DNA of 64,000 nucleotides from Taudactylus pleione (GCA_031769625.1 JAUIMM010000601.1:7402001-7466000); one strand, 5' to 3'; positions 23,275-34,394 are shown, numbered from the stretch's first letter. Numbers and translations are program-made. The notes: generated by a model not told the origin, from the sequence alone.

Positions 23275-23580
23275 AGCTGGGTACACACCTAACAGATATA
23301 TCTGCAGATGATGGTTGTTCATACATACTGACCAACCATCATCTGGCTGCAGGTCGTGCCGCGACCCCCTCCCCGCGGATGCCGCTGTAAGTATGCAAGC
23401 GGTCGGCTGATCGCCCATACACAGCATGATGGACAGATCTATCTGCCATGGGCTGTGCAGCACAGCCGACGAGATATATCTGTGAACGACGTTGTCGCTG
23501 GTACACACTGGTCGACGGGCACACAATGTATTGACCGATCAATTGATACGGCCAATATATCTGCTAGTGTGCACCCAGCA
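23275..23580. mobile_element. MITE (GCTGGGTACACAC ends)
   Basis: The left 'agctgggtacacacctaac' is mirrored by the right 'tagtgtgcacccagca'. 'agatatatctg' words sit inside both ends. TCA occurs on both flanks. It is non-coding and lies wholly in intron 2. Confidence 0.7.
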
Positions 23581-23694
23581 TCAGTCCTTGTGAATGGCGG
23601 GTATGTTTTGCCTAAGTGAAATGTGTTACTATCATTGTGTTCTGTAATAATTTTCCTTCTTCAGTCATGCGTCTCAGTTTTTGTTATAGGGGTC

Positions 23695-24230
23695 TAACTT
23701 TCCAACTCGCCCGGGATATTTTCATTTTGAATAAAAATATTCCGGCTATGTACTACCGGTAACTCGCAGGGACAGTGGTTGCGGTAACCGCTGTCCCAGT
23801 GAGTTATATCTCTGGCATTTCGGAGAAGTCTTTTTCTGAAATGAAAGACTTCCCTGGGGGAAGCTGATGCTGCGCATGCACATAGCGTCAGCTTCCTGGA
23901 CTGTCCGGGGGCTGCAGGGGAAGAGATCAAAAGATCTCTTTTCTGCACCATACGCAAAGAGTAGTTTACACCATCTGAAGATGGTGTAAACTGCAGGGGC
24001 TAAACTCCTAAAAGTATTGCTTTTTGGAGTTTAGTACATAGGGGTGAGATCGTATGTCCCCATTCATAATAATGAAGACTGCGATCTGAAATGCTAATTA
24101 GCACTTTGCCGGAGTTTTCTGTGAAATCTCCTGCATTGTGCTATTAGTACATAGCTACAATACATAAAATTATGAAGAAACTGCAGTTTCTGCATAATTT
24201 TATGTAAAAAAACGGCTTGATACATATGCC
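23695..24230. repeat. Dispersed repeat R1, copy in intron 2
   Basis: Shared with 55612-55980 in the same order and orientation: 'gatattttcattttgaataa', 'cgcagggacagtggttgcg', 'agtttacaccatctgaa', 'ctgtgaaatctcctgcat' and a closing 'aaactgcagtttctgcataa' palindrome. A partial copy of its right half lies at 9370-9530 inside the CAGTG element. It is non-coding. Confidence 0.75.
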
Positions 24231-24353
24231 TCTTAGAATCTATTAACTGAAGGTTGACTGTTTTATGTCTGTGTCTAACTCATGAGTAATAGTAGTGAGT
24301 TACATTATTTTAGCTTCAATCTCATGGCTAACTCCATCTTATATATCTTTTAG

Positions 24354-24449
24354 GTAAGTCGGATGCTTCCTGGTGGTCTTCAGCTTGTTGGTGTATTTCT
24401 TGTAACATCTCCCGAACTGTCAAAGGAAAGCCAAAATGCTCTACGGAAG
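24354..24449 (+). CDS. ODR4: ODR4, third coding exon (residues 81-112), GC donor
   Basis: The acceptor 'atatcttttag' ends at 24353. The 96-nt exon encodes 32 residues starting VSRMLPGGLQLVGVFLV and ending NALRK, matching the conserved VSRMLPGG-LV-GVF segment of ODR4. The exon's first six bases are GTAAGT, so acceptor and a donor-like motif are fused. Its own 3' boundary is aag|gcaagt, a GC donor. No GT nearby keeps the frame with the next exon, which resumes LIFAVEKS exactly where the homologue does. Confidence 0.92.
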
Positions 24450-24504
24450 GCAAGTTCATATCTTGATTTCTTTTTACTTTTGGTATGTTAAGAATAATAA
24501 ATCA

Positions 24505-25560
24505 TTTCTCCTTTATCCACTAGGGGACACTCGAGATCAAGACAGTGGGGTATAGACGGTGGTAGAGTAGAGCCTGGCACTTTAAATAATTTAGAAGTGT
24601 GACTGGCTCCTCCCCCTCTATGCCCCATCAGCCCCAGTTTTTAGAATGTGCCCGAGAGAGCCGGTAGCACATTAGGCTGTCTCCAGCCTTTTTCATAGTT
24701 TTTTTTTTTTTAATCTTTTGGTTTTATAATCAAGCATTGAGGACAGGCAGGCTGCTTGCTGTGGCAGTATGCCTGACACAGGGGAGCCGCCGGGAAGGGC
24801 ACCACACGGCTACTGCAGCCTGTGTCCGGTGACCCTGAGGAGGGGGCACCAGCAAATGGAGTCATCGGACCCTGCGAGGACCCGCCACTGCTGACACCGG
24901 CATGTGTCCGGGTTCCTCGCCGCCCCCTCAGCCCAGCATCCTGGCCGCAGCAGCCCGTAAGTATATCCCACCACTCCTGACTAGCTGGAGTGGTGGGCGA
25001 AAATGCTGGGCTCAGGACAGCGGCTGCTGCGCAGCCTCCTTCCCCCTGCAAGTAAACCTGGCAGTGTCGGAGCTGCTGATGAGACCCGGATCTGCACTCG
25101 GCAGTCAGCGTCCGGGTCTCTGGCTTAGCTAGCCACTATTCTCCCTCCTATTTAAATGAGGGGATGGATAGAGGCCCCTCTACGTTGGTGACAGCGCGGT
25201 GCTGGCCGCAGCTGTCACTGAAGACGCCTACTCCTTCCTCCCTCTATGCAAGGAGCGAGGCTGCCGCGTCCCACTACTCCCATAACGGGAGTCTGCATTT
25301 ACACCGCTATTATAGCCCTGCATAACGGGGCCGCGCTGGTGCTTGTATGAAAGTACCGGCGCTGGCTTATGCTCATAGCCGCTGGAGAGCGTGGTACAGC
25401 GCTCTCAGCTGTTGGTTGCTCCGCCGGTGCTTGTTTGAAGAAGCACCGACGCTGGCCCTCCCAGCGCTATGCCTGCCTAGGATAGCGCTAGTAGTGCAGA
25501 GTCCCCGTTAGCGAGACGGGGGTGATGTACCGCCATTCATGTGGCGTTGGGGGCGGTACA
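24505..25560. mobile_element. Probable terminal part of a DIRS-like or LTR-type family
   Basis: The stretch 'ccactaggggacactcgag ... ggggtatagacgg ... ctggctcctccccctctatg' resembles the end of a dispersed amphibian retroelement, with related text near 4090. GC-rich sequence with alternating 'agcaccgacgctggc'/'agtaccggcgctggc' repeats follows to about 25560. Neither end has a visible partner. The class is inferred from resemblance only. Confidence 0.35.
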
Positions 25561-25745
25561 TCAATTAAAAACAATTGAAATGTATGACTTAAAATCTAAT
25601 CCAAGCTGCATTTTGCTATATAGCTGTTCTAATTTTAGCATATTGTAAAATACTAATTTTATTGTATTAGTGTTTTAATCCTTTCGCTGCTGAGGGGTTT
25701 CTCTGTGCAGCAGAAGGATAAATGCTTGCGTGATCTTGATTCTTA

Positions 25746-26580
25746 GGCCCGTATTCAATTTGGAGCAAAAAGTACGTTGCCGGACTTTTCGCTGTCATCG
25801 CTGGTTTTGAGTGTGAAAAAGTATCGCACTTGTCCCGGCTTATCCCTGTATTCAATTTCAAATCGACAATAACGGGACCCGGCGAAACTGAAATCGGCAA
25901 AAAGTTTTGTCAGTTTTGGGGAAATCAGTCTGACACCCCCCAAAAGATGCTCTGACATAGGGGATCACTCTGGATACCCCTTAATAGCCCAGCTGGAGGT
26001 ATTTTGGATTTTTAAATTGTCTCAATCGGAGCTATATAAAGAAGTGGTGAAGAATAGCATTTTGGAGGTTTTTGGGGAAAAGTCCCATCAAATTTGGGGT
26101 ACATGAAAATGAGTACTAGCATATTTTGAAGTTGCTAATGTGAAGTTTTAAAAAAAACGTGAAAAATCCACCTGCTATCAAAAACACACCTGGGGCATAC
26201 TTTGGGAACCCCCGGAGTCTATTTCGCTAGTTTTCAAGTTTGTCCCCCAACTTTGTTTTTTTTTTTTGTTTTTTTTTTTGTGCCCCCAAAATGAAAGTAC
26301 TTTTTTGGGGTGTCCTAAGGTACTTTTTAAAAAAAATTTGACACAGATTACCTTTAGGGAACTGTCCAAGGTGGTTTCTGGAAGTCTGCACCCCAAAACC
26401 CCAATTCTGCACTTTTTCTCGCCACCAATTCATAGGCAAAACTTTTCCGCCAGGTCTGATGCATTGACCGTGGAAAAGTCGAACTAATTGCATACTGGGA
26501 TAAATGAAAATGTCAAAATTATGTCATCCGTGAAAAAGTATCGCCGAAACGGACTTTTTGCTTCTAATTGAATACAGCCC
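25746..26580. mobile_element. Foldback MITE (GGCCCGTATTCAATT ends, TTA duplication)
   Basis: It begins 'ggcccgtattcaattt' and ends 'ctaattgaatacagccc', flanked by TTA (25743-25745 and 26581-26583). Internal phrases ('tggggaaatcagtctgacac', 'caagtttgtcccccaacttt') match the elements at 17413 and 18319, confirming one family. Confidence 0.85.
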
Positions 26581-26664
26581 TTAGTATGAATACAGACCGT
26601 GAAAGCGAGCCTCACAATCCTTCTCTACTTTTTGGGTTTTAGGCAGGAGGTGTCAGAAAAGATG

Positions 26665-26792
26665 GAGACAAGGTGAATAGAGATAAAGTACCAACAAATC
26701 AGTTCCTAACTTGCCATGTCACAAGCTGTGTTTAAAAAATGACAGGAGCTGGTTGGTTGGTACTTTTCTCTCCGTCCACTTTATCTCTATCT
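26665..26792. mobile_element. Short palindromic MITE
   Basis: 'gagataaagtaccaac' near 26682 pairs with 'gttggttggtacttttctct' near 26752, with 'tcctaac'/'gacaggagctg' continuing inwards. It is related to the neighbour at 26811. Confidence 0.65.
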
Positions 26793-26810
26793 AAGGCTCT
26801 GGGGTCTATT

Positions 26811-26985
26811 TGCTAAGCAGTGTTAGGAGAAGTGAAAAGCGAAGAGTGCAAAATGATAAGGTGCCAGCCAATCAGCTCCTAACTGCCATCTCACAGGCTG
26901 TGTTTGAAAAATGACAGTTGGGAGCTGATTGGCTGGCACCTTATCACGTTTCACTTCTCCTAACACTGCTTAGTAAATAGACCCC
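26811..26985. mobile_element. Palindromic MITE (GGGGTCTATTT ends)
   Basis: The ends 'ggggtctatttgctaagcag' and the complementary 'ctgcttagtaaatagacccc' start arms that continue through 'gttaggagaagtgaaa' and 'ccagccaatcagctcc'. The whole 175-bp unit can fold into one long hairpin. Confidence 0.85.
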
Positions 26986-27312
26986 TTAGTAAATAGACCT
27001 CTATATCTTTAAAGTACAGATTAATTTATTGTCAATTATTTGCAAATATTTTTCAAAATGGACCGAATTACTTTTGCAAGATGGCTAATACATTGTTATT
27101 TATTTATTAAATCAGTAATATATATTTATTTTTTTTGTCAATATACAAATATAATGTATTTTAAACATTCATAATTGGTTTATTGATTAACATTGTTTAA
27201 TATACGACCACACTTGTGAGAGTGCATCAGAGAATTAGAGATATTTTTTCTAACTGAAAGGTATAAATGCAAATTTGAGAGCTGAGCTCTAAGACAACAT
27301 TTCTCTTTACAG

Positions 27313-27419
27313 CTCATTTTTGCTGTAGAAAAGTCCTCACGGAAGAACAGATTGTGGAGTCTTGGTGATAATGACATCACTGACAGAGTGGCCCTGCAGA
27401 TTTGTTCAGCTACAAGAAA
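27313..27419 (+). CDS. ODR4: ODR4, fourth coding exon (residues 113-148)
   Basis: The acceptor 'ctctttacag' ends at 27312. The exon encodes LIFAVEKSSRKNRLW and closes with VALQICSATR plus two bases of the next codon. The match is to the LMFAVEKS ... RLW ... VTLHIC segment of ODR4. The donor is aa|gtatgt at 27420, leaving phase 2. The split AA+G codon restores lysine with the next exon. Confidence 0.93.
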
Positions 27420-27549
27420 GTATGTACACATCATTTATATATAAAGCAAATTTTCCTAATAGGCATAAAGACAGCTTTGTGATGTCCCCAAGGTCCAGTG
27501 CCCCCCAGTTGAATGAAAGACAGACTAAATTTAATCAGTTGCACTAGTG

Positions 27550-27753
27550 CAGTGGTTCTTAAACTCTGTCCTCAGGACCCCACACAGGTCACATTTTCCA
27601 GGTCTCCTGGCAGGTACACAGGTGTATTCATTACTCACTGACACGATTTAAAAGATCCACAGGTGGAGCTAATTATTTCACTAGTGATTCTGTGAGGAGA
27701 CATGGAAAACATGCACTGTTTGGGGTCCCGAGGACTGAGTTTGAGAACCTGTG
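27550..27753. mobile_element. hAT MITE, copy 2
   Basis: It shows the same 'cagtggttct' and 'gtttgagaacc' inverted ends as the element at 16511, with the 8-bp duplication 'cactagtg' (27542-27549 and 27754-27761). The duplicated site is itself palindromic. Orientation is opposite to copy 1. Confidence 0.85.
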
Positions 27754-27925
27754 CACTAGTGCATGCAGGGGAGGGGCGACCTCCCTGATGGACCGATTAA
27801 CCCCTAAACTTGCCGTAGCGAGGGCGGAGCCAATACCAAGTCTAGCAATGCGAGGTGCCATCCCCCATTAGCAACCTGCCCCAGCTGTAAGTTAAGTATG
27901 TATTTGTACTGTTTTAGTGTGTATA

Positions 27926-29568
27926 CAGTCAGGTGCATAAATATTGGGACATTGACAGAATTTTCATATTTTGGCCTCTATTGCCCACCACAATGGCTTT
28001 GAAATGAAACAAACAAGATGTTCTTTAACTGCAGACTTTCAGATTTAATTTGAGGGTAATTACATCCAAATCAGGTGAACGGTGTAGGAATTACAACGGT
28101 TTCTATATGCGCCTCCCACTTTATAAGGGGCCAAAAGTAATGGGACTATCAACTAAAAAGCTATTTCATGGACAGGTGTGGGCTATTCCCTCGGTATTTC
28201 ATCATCAATTAAGCAGGCAAAAGGTCTGGAGTTGATTCTAGGTGTGACATTTGCATTTGGAATCAGTTGCTGTCGACTCTCAATATGAGATCCAAAGAGT
28301 TGTCACTATCAGTGAAGCAAGCCATCATTAGGCTGAAAAATCAAAACAAACCCATCAGAGAGATAGCAAAAACATTAGGTGTGGCCAAATCAACTGTTTG
28401 GAACATTCTTATAAAAGAATGGACCGGAGAGCTCAGCAACAGCAAAAGACCCGGAAGACCACGGAAAACAACTGTGGTGGATGACAGAAGAATTATTTCC
28501 CTGGTGAAGAAAAACCCCTTCACAACAGTTGGCCAAATCAAGAACACTCTCCAGGAGGTAGGTGTATATGTGTCAAAGTCAACAATCAAGAGAAGACTTC
28601 ACAAGAGTGAATATAGAGGGTTCACCACAAGATGTAAACCATTGGTGAGCCACAAACACAGGAAGACCAGATTAGAGTTTGCCAAACAACATCTAAAAAA
28701 GCCATTACAGTTCTGGAACAACATCCTATGGACAGATGAGACAAAGATCAACTTGTACCAGAGTGATGGGAAGAGAAGAGTATGGACAAGGAAAGGAACT
28801 GCTCATGATCCAAAACATACCACCTCATAAGTGAAGCATGGTGGTAGTGTCATGGCGTGGGCATGTATGGCTCCCAATGGAACTGGTTCCCTTGTATTTA
28901 TTGATGATGTGACTGCTGACAAAAGCAGCAGAATGAATTCTGATGTGTTTCGGGCAATATTATATGCTCATATTCAGTCAAATGCTTCAGAACTTATAGG
29001 ACGGCGCTTCACAGTGCAGATGGACAATGACCCGAAGCATACTGCAAAAGCAACCAAGGAGTTTTTTAAGGCTAAAAAAGTGGAATGTTATGCAATGGCC
29101 AAGTCAATCCCCTGACCTGAATCCGATTGAGCATGCATTTCACTTGATGAAGACAAAACTGAAGGGAAAATGCCCCAAGAACAAGCAGGAACTGAAGACC
29201 TTTGCAGTAGAGGCCTGGCAGAGCATCACCAGGGATGAAACCCAGCATCTGGTGATGTCTATGCGTTCTAGACTTCAGGCTGTAATTGCCTGCAAAGGAT
29301 TTGCAACAAAGTATTAAAAAGTGAAAGTTAGATTTAGGATTGTTTAGTTTGTCCCATTACTTTTGGCCCCTTAAAAAGTGGGAGGCACATATAGAAACCG
29401 TTGTAATTCCTACACCGTTCACCTTATTTTTTATGTAATTACCCTCAAATTAAATCTGAGAGTCTGCAGTTAAAGCACATCTTGTTTGTTTCATTTCAAA
29501 GCCATTGTGGTGGTGAATAGAGGCCAAAATATGAAAATTCTGTCAATGTCCCAATATTTATGCACCTG

Positions 29569-29572
<4 letters not shown>
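27926..29572 (+). mobile_element. Tc1-like transposon with 221-bp TIRs
   Basis: The left (27926-28146) and right (29351-29572) inverted repeats are nearly identical over about 221 bp. They start 'cagtcaggtgcataaatatt' and end inwards at 'aaaagtaatgggac'. TA precedes the left end. The right flank is a TG microsatellite (29571-29617) that may have replaced the second TA. Long TIRs with internal repeat sites suggest the IR/DR class of Tc1 elements. High TIR identity suggests recent activity. Confidence 0.92.
28285..29317 (+). pseudogene. Tc1-family transposase, one stop and one frameshift
   Basis: The transposase reads as about 345 codons, the usual Tc1 length. An N-terminal helix-turn-helix (about residues 10-55, 'IREIAKTLGVAKSTVWNI') is followed by the AT-hook-like GRPRK motif and a second HTH. 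The catalytic DDE triad is visible: D in 'ILWTDET', D in '[10 protein letters not shown]' and E in 'SPDLNPIEH'. A TAA at 28828-28830 interrupts it before the conserved VKHGG motif. One extra A in the A-run near 29075 shifts the frame before the last catalytic residue. An upstream in-frame ATG at 28267 is an alternative start. As it stands it cannot make full-length enzyme. Confidence 0.92.

Positions 29573-29617
<45 letters not shown>
29571..29617. repeat. (TG)n microsatellite
   Basis: A nearly pure TG run abuts the Tc1 right end. Confidence 0.95.
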
Positions 29618-29619
<2 letters not shown>

Positions 29620-29628
29620 GTACGTATA

Positions 29629-29760
29629 CAGGTTGAGTCTCCCATATCCAAATATTCCGAAACATGGACTATTCCAAAATATGGATTTTTTTTTTTTTAG
29701 CATGACTGAGATAGTGAAACCTTTGCTTTTTGATGGTTCAATATACACAAACTTTATTTG
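29629..29760. mobile_element. DNA-transposon end fragment
   Basis: 'acaggttgagtctcccatat' followed by 'ccaaatattccgaaa' resembles the terminal sequence of a widespread vertebrate DNA transposon. No partner end is seen. Confidence 0.35.
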
Positions 29761-29794
29761 AGCCTCAAAATTATTGAAAATATTGTATACAATG

Positions 29795-30059
29795 CAGTGT
29801 TCTCCCCACGTTCGAGCCAGATGGCATAAAGAAGTAGCCGGCGCTGGCCTTCACAATAATATAATGTTTAAACTCTGACCTTATAATGATTTAAACTTGA
29901 AATAACATTTTATATATTAATTCTCTTCTTATTAGAGGTCTAGTCATCTGATTATGAAAAAGCTGCAAAGTCTGTAGGATCTGGAACTTTTTAGTGTTGG
30001 GTGGTAGTCTGTTTCTTGCTGGGTGGTGCACATGCTAAAAACAGCCTGGGGAGAACACT
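29795..30059. mobile_element. MITE with CAGTGTTCTCCCC ends, copy 1
   Basis: The left 'cagtgttctccccac' and right 'ctggggagaacact' are inverted. A second copy in the other orientation lies at about 57316-57622, sharing 'gctttttcataatcagatga' and 'gaaataacattttatatatt' or their complements. The copy at 57316 sits inside a LINE. Confidence 0.7.
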
Positions 30060-30119
30060 TCTCCATAACCAGACAAAGCTTCAGGGCATCAGGCTAATGC
30101 TGTGTACACACTTGCTGAT

Positions 30120-31599
30120 GTCTAGGTCTGGTGAGATACCTCTGCCGGGCGGGTTGACACAGCCGGTAGTACACAAGTTTTCGTACTTAGGACACTGGAG
30201 TGCGGCCTGTGTCGCCAGGTTGACACAATCAAACGGTGGTACGCAGGATTGCGTACCCTGGAACCCGGATTGCGGCCTGTGCTGTCGGGTTGACACAAGC
30301 CACTGGACGGTGAACTGCGCACTCTAGACACTGAGTGCCGTCTGTGTCGCCTGGATGACAAACTGCAGAGCGTGGATATGCGGACCGTGCCGCCTAGATG
30401 ACACAAACGTCGGGTTACAAAAGCTGACATGAGGACTGGGTACTCGACTGGATAACAGGAGACAATGCCAAACCCGGAAATACATGAAACGCTATCACCG
30501 GCATCGGAGCAGCGTTCACACCAGAAGGAAATAGCCGCAGGAACCAATCCAGAACAGAGCAGGTATGATGGACAGTTGATAGGAGGAGTTCAGCGAATGG
30601 TCCCCTGGCGCTCGCATGAGCGGCTTGTGACAGGCCCCCCCACCCGCTGGAAAAATTTTCTGGGGAGAACACTGCAAATAGGAGAGCCACACCAACTGTC
30701 ACCCCAAATGCTGCCAAACATCAGTGGCAGTTGGTGTGGCTCCCCTATTTGAATATTGGACTGCACTGCAGCCACACCTCTGAAGCCACTCGACCCAGAC
30801 AATGAGCTTACAGTCCCAGGGCACTTGGGACATGCTGCTTTGTCACCCAATCACCTCGGTCAAGAGGAAACATTTTAGCCGTTTTCACCCCCTTAGGAGT
30901 CGAATTTCTAAAAATCCCGGCTTAGTGGGTGCCTACATCATGGAAGGAATATACTACCCAAATTACATGTTTGGTTTTGGGCTGGGCTTTGATGAGTTAG
31001 CCAGTCAGGACATTTGTTTTTATATATAGACAAGATTTTTAAATCCTGTACATATACATTTTTCACATATTACAGTTTATATTGCATATATATATATATA
31101 TATATATAAATCATAATTATAGTCCACATGTGCTCTCTTTTACAGGGTCACAGAGGGAGTTTTTTTTTAAATGCTGGTATCGGGGTCTTCCTGCACGGGG
31201 CTGAAAATCCCTAGGACATTGCTTTACTGTGTGTAATTATCTACTGCACGTCCCACCCCACCATTACAGAGATGTTTTCTGCCACAGCGAGTACACCTGG
31301 GGATACCCAGCCAGGGTAATATCCACAGTCAGTGGCCTTACTGTGAGGAGCCCCAGATGAAGGAACGACTATATTATTTATACATAGTATATCTCATTGA
31401 TTGTTCTGTAAAAGAGTGTCTGGAGAATGGCTCACTTTTTTATAGCAACTTATTTTCTAGATGACAATATTGTTTGTATTGTCAAATTCTACTTATTCAT
31501 AAAGCTTAAACAACAGGTTACATTGTTACAATATTGTATGTCCATATAATAAGATATTAAGAGATCAAATATAAAGCAAAACTTTAATTATATATATAA
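30120..31599 (+). repeat. Composite dispersed repeat R2, copy 1 (left part)
   Basis: This block is repeated in inverted orientation at 60080-62095. In order it contains: a degenerate tandem of 'gggttgacacaa' units (30145-30420); a hairpin around 30655-30750 ('ggagagccacaccaactg' with 'cagttggtgtggctcccc'); 'gtcgaatttctaaaaatccc'; and 'cttactgtgaggagccccag'. It continues at 33242-33367 after the PLE insertion. I see no coding capacity. The class is unknown. Confidence 0.75.
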
Positions 31600-33241
31600 T
31601 ATAGCATATGAATCAGCGGCACTCCAAGAAAAACACACTTCACAAACGCAGGTGAGTTCAACGTTTCGATGCCTTTAATGCATCGTTTTCAAGATAACAA
31701 AATACAGTCAAAGCAGCTACTTACATAGACCCCACACCACACCACGTGTACGGCCGCGGCATCCGGGTTCTGCCTCAGGGCGCCACTGATTGACGTCACA
31801 AGCGCGACCCGTTGCCGAGGCAACAAACAATGTCTTAAAACAAGAGCACAAAGTGCAGAGGAGTGTTAACAACAACATTAAAGTAAAAGCACATATTAAC
31901 AATTGCATACCGTATTTTAGCAGCATAATACAACGCTATTAATGCACAAGAACTATGCCCAATTACATTAGTATATTTTATATGAATATGATCTAGCGGA
32001 TATGAAAGGTGCCAAGAACTCTCCAATATAGGAAAATATAAGGTACAATCAGTGTCACCAAAACTGGAACATCTGTCAAGCGGAAGATCCGGACAGACAT
32101 CCGTGATCACCCGGTGGTACAATATGTGTCCACTCACGGCACTTATATAAAACAGTGTAGCCCTAAACTGTCGTTCAATCCCTTTTGGGTATAATGTCCC
32201 CAACCTATGGATCCATTGTGACACGCATTGCAGCAACTTCTTTGATCTATTGCCCCCACGGGCCAAGATCGGGACATGATCAATGATAATGTACCTCAGG
32301 GTAGACAGGTTATGGCCAGCTTGCAAAAAATGTCGGACCACTGGTTGGTCACTGGAACCAGAGCTAATGGCCGCTCGAATCGCCGACCTATGTAGTGCAA
32401 TACGATCACGTAGTGTCCTATCCGTCTTGCCAATATAGCTAAGACTGCATGGACACGTGATCATATAGACCACAAACTTTGTTGTGCACGTCACTCTGTG
32501 TCGTATAGAATAGCGTAAACCACTGTGAGGGTGGTAAAATGAATCACGGGTTGTCATGTACCTACAAGTGAGACAATTTAGACACTTAAAGCAACCCTTT
32601 TTCAAACTTAAGAATCTATCCTTTCCACTGTTATCAATTTTACTGATATCGGTCTTAACCAGCCAGTCCCGTAAATTCTTACCCCGGGAGTAGCACGGCA
32701 TTACAGTGGTGTCAGACAGATTAAGGTCACTATCGTTTTGCACAATCGGCCAATACTGTTTGGAAATCGAATTAATCTTTTGGCTCAGCGTATTATGATT
32801 GACCCATGGAAAGCGATTCTGTGTGACTACTGGATCACTCCTCTTAAGTAAGATTTCACGAGGCAGGCGCATAGCCTTAGTCTTAGCTTTCAACAAAGAT
32901 GTTTTATCATACCCTCTTGACAGAAATCCAGAGATCATCAAGTCAATTTTATCAGAGGCCGTGTTGATGTCACTACAAATGCGTCTAGCCCTTAGAAATT
33001 GGGAATAGGGTAATCCATATTTAGATGACTTAGGGTGGAAACTATTGGCATGTAAAAAGGAATTACGATCAGTGGGCTTACGATAAAGGGTGGTATTGAT
33101 CCTACCACCACATTTCTGAATTTCAACATCCAGGAATGTCACCTTATGACTATCGATGTTGTAGGTGAATTTGATTGGACTGTCAGTTTTATTATGATAA
33201 TCAATCATGTCTATGAATTTATCTCTAGTGCCGGAGATACT
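31600..33241 (-). mobile_element. 5'-truncated Penelope-like element (PLE)
   Basis: The second copy of R2 (60180 region) reads straight from 'tttaattatatata' to 'tactaaaatgtaaac', while here 1.64 kb separates them, so the PLE boundaries are defined by an empty site. The 3' end (31610-31690) carries 'aacgtttcgatgcc', typical of PLE terminal regions. The minus-strand ORF fills most of the rest. The 5' portion, including most of the reverse transcriptase, is missing. Confidence 0.85.
31835..33241 (-). pseudogene. PLE pol C-terminal part with GIY-YIG endonuclease
   Basis: An open frame of 457 codons from the ATG at 33208 is continuous with a few upstream codons to the truncation point. Residues 1-60 match the end of the PLE reverse transcriptase ('VTFLDVEI ... 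LYRKPTDRNSFLHANSFHP'). Residues 206-215 carry four cysteines spaced C-x2-C-x2-C-x2-C. Residues 246-275 form the GIY-YIG nuclease core: 'VVYMITC', 'YIGKTDRTLRDRI' and 'LHRSAI'. No stop interrupts the frame, so truncation rather than decay inactivates it. PLEs use this nuclease for target-primed insertion. Confidence 0.9.
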
Positions 33242-33367
33242 TACTAAAATGTAAACTTTATTAACAAGAAAAAAAGGGACAAGTTGTCAGTGAGGTACTG
33301 GGAGAGAGAGGGGGGGGGGGGGGGGAAATAAAACCCTGAACAATAGATTGTTATGTCATAATGGCGT
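33242..33367 (+). repeat. Composite repeat R2, continuation after PLE
   Basis: 'actaaaatgtaaactttatt' through 'ggtactgggagagagag' matches the complement of 60060-60180. It includes a 16-base poly-G run (33310-33325). Confidence 0.75.
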
Positions 33368-33458
33368 CTGTTAGTAGTGTGTGTTTTATTTATATATATA
33401 TATATATGTTTGTGTATACTGTATTCGTAGATATGGATGTGTTAGTTATGTATAATAC

Positions 33459-33795
33459 TTATTTATTACCAGTTATTTATATAGCGCACACATATTCCAC
33501 AGCACTTTACAGAGAGAATTTTTGGCCATTCACATCAGTCCCTGCCCCAGTGGAGCTTACAATCTATATTCCCTACCACATGCGCACACATGGGTTAATT
33601 TTTGTGGGGAACCAACTAACCTACCAGTTTATTTTTGGATTGTGGGAAGAAACCGGAGTACCCAGAGGAAACCCACGCAAGCATAGGGAGAATATACAAA
33701 CTCCAAACAGTTAGGGCCATAGTGGGAATTGAACTCATGATCTCATTGCTGTGAGGCAGTAACACTAACCATTACACCATCTGTGCCTGTGCTGC
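33459..33795 (-). mobile_element. tRNA-derived SINE, copy 1 (minus strand)
   Basis: Read on the minus strand it starts with 'gatggtgtaatggttag' and a B-box-like 'gagttcaattccc' (pol III promoter parts). A body with 'ggtttcctctgggtactccg' and a tail with 'gctatataaataactgg' and (AAT)-like repeats follow. Copies at 40634-40983 (+) and 49808-50143 (-) match along their whole length. Confidence 0.85.
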
Positions 33796-34099
33796 TATAT
33801 ACATATCGGGGTGATGACGAGACAATAAACTGGTCTCGGAACATTGATATAATACTACGCTATGTTGTAAATTTGATTGACTGAGTGTCGCCTATCGCGC
33901 GCTCTCTCTCAAACAAAATATTAGTTCTATATGACCCTTCAGTGACACTGAAGCTTTATTGAATGTACAATCTATGTAATATTTTCTTAAAGGGTAATAT
34001 CCTCTTAAAATGGGTAATTATATATTATAATTTCATATTGAATGTAGTGGGTGGTGGACTTAGAGAGAAGCAGGTCATACATCAGCGCTGCAATTCCCC

Positions 34100-34394
34100 G
34101 ATCCCCCGGTGAGGTCATGAGTGATGTCAGCAGGGCCGCCCACAAACGCCAGGCTTTCCTAAGGGAACGCCTGCGCTTGTGCAACCACCCCCCCCCCTCC
34201 CTGCCTACAAAATGGGGCGAGCTGTCAATCAACATCAACAGCCGCCCCGTCTTGTAACGAGACCCGTTGCGACGGAGCTGCCGTCGCAGTACGGGTCTCA
34301 TGCATGCGCATGCCGGAGGCGGCGCATGCGCAGTCGGGGACCATCGACCTGCTTGCAAGCGCTGTGCGCTCGCGAGCGGGTCTGAATCAGGCCC
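34100..34394. mobile_element. Partial MITE related to 12282-12774
   Basis: The right end 'gcgagcgggtctgaatcaggccc' and internal 'gtaacgagacccg', 'gtacgggtctcatgcatgcgc' follow the family at 12282. The matching left terminus is replaced by unrelated sequence. Confidence 0.6.
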
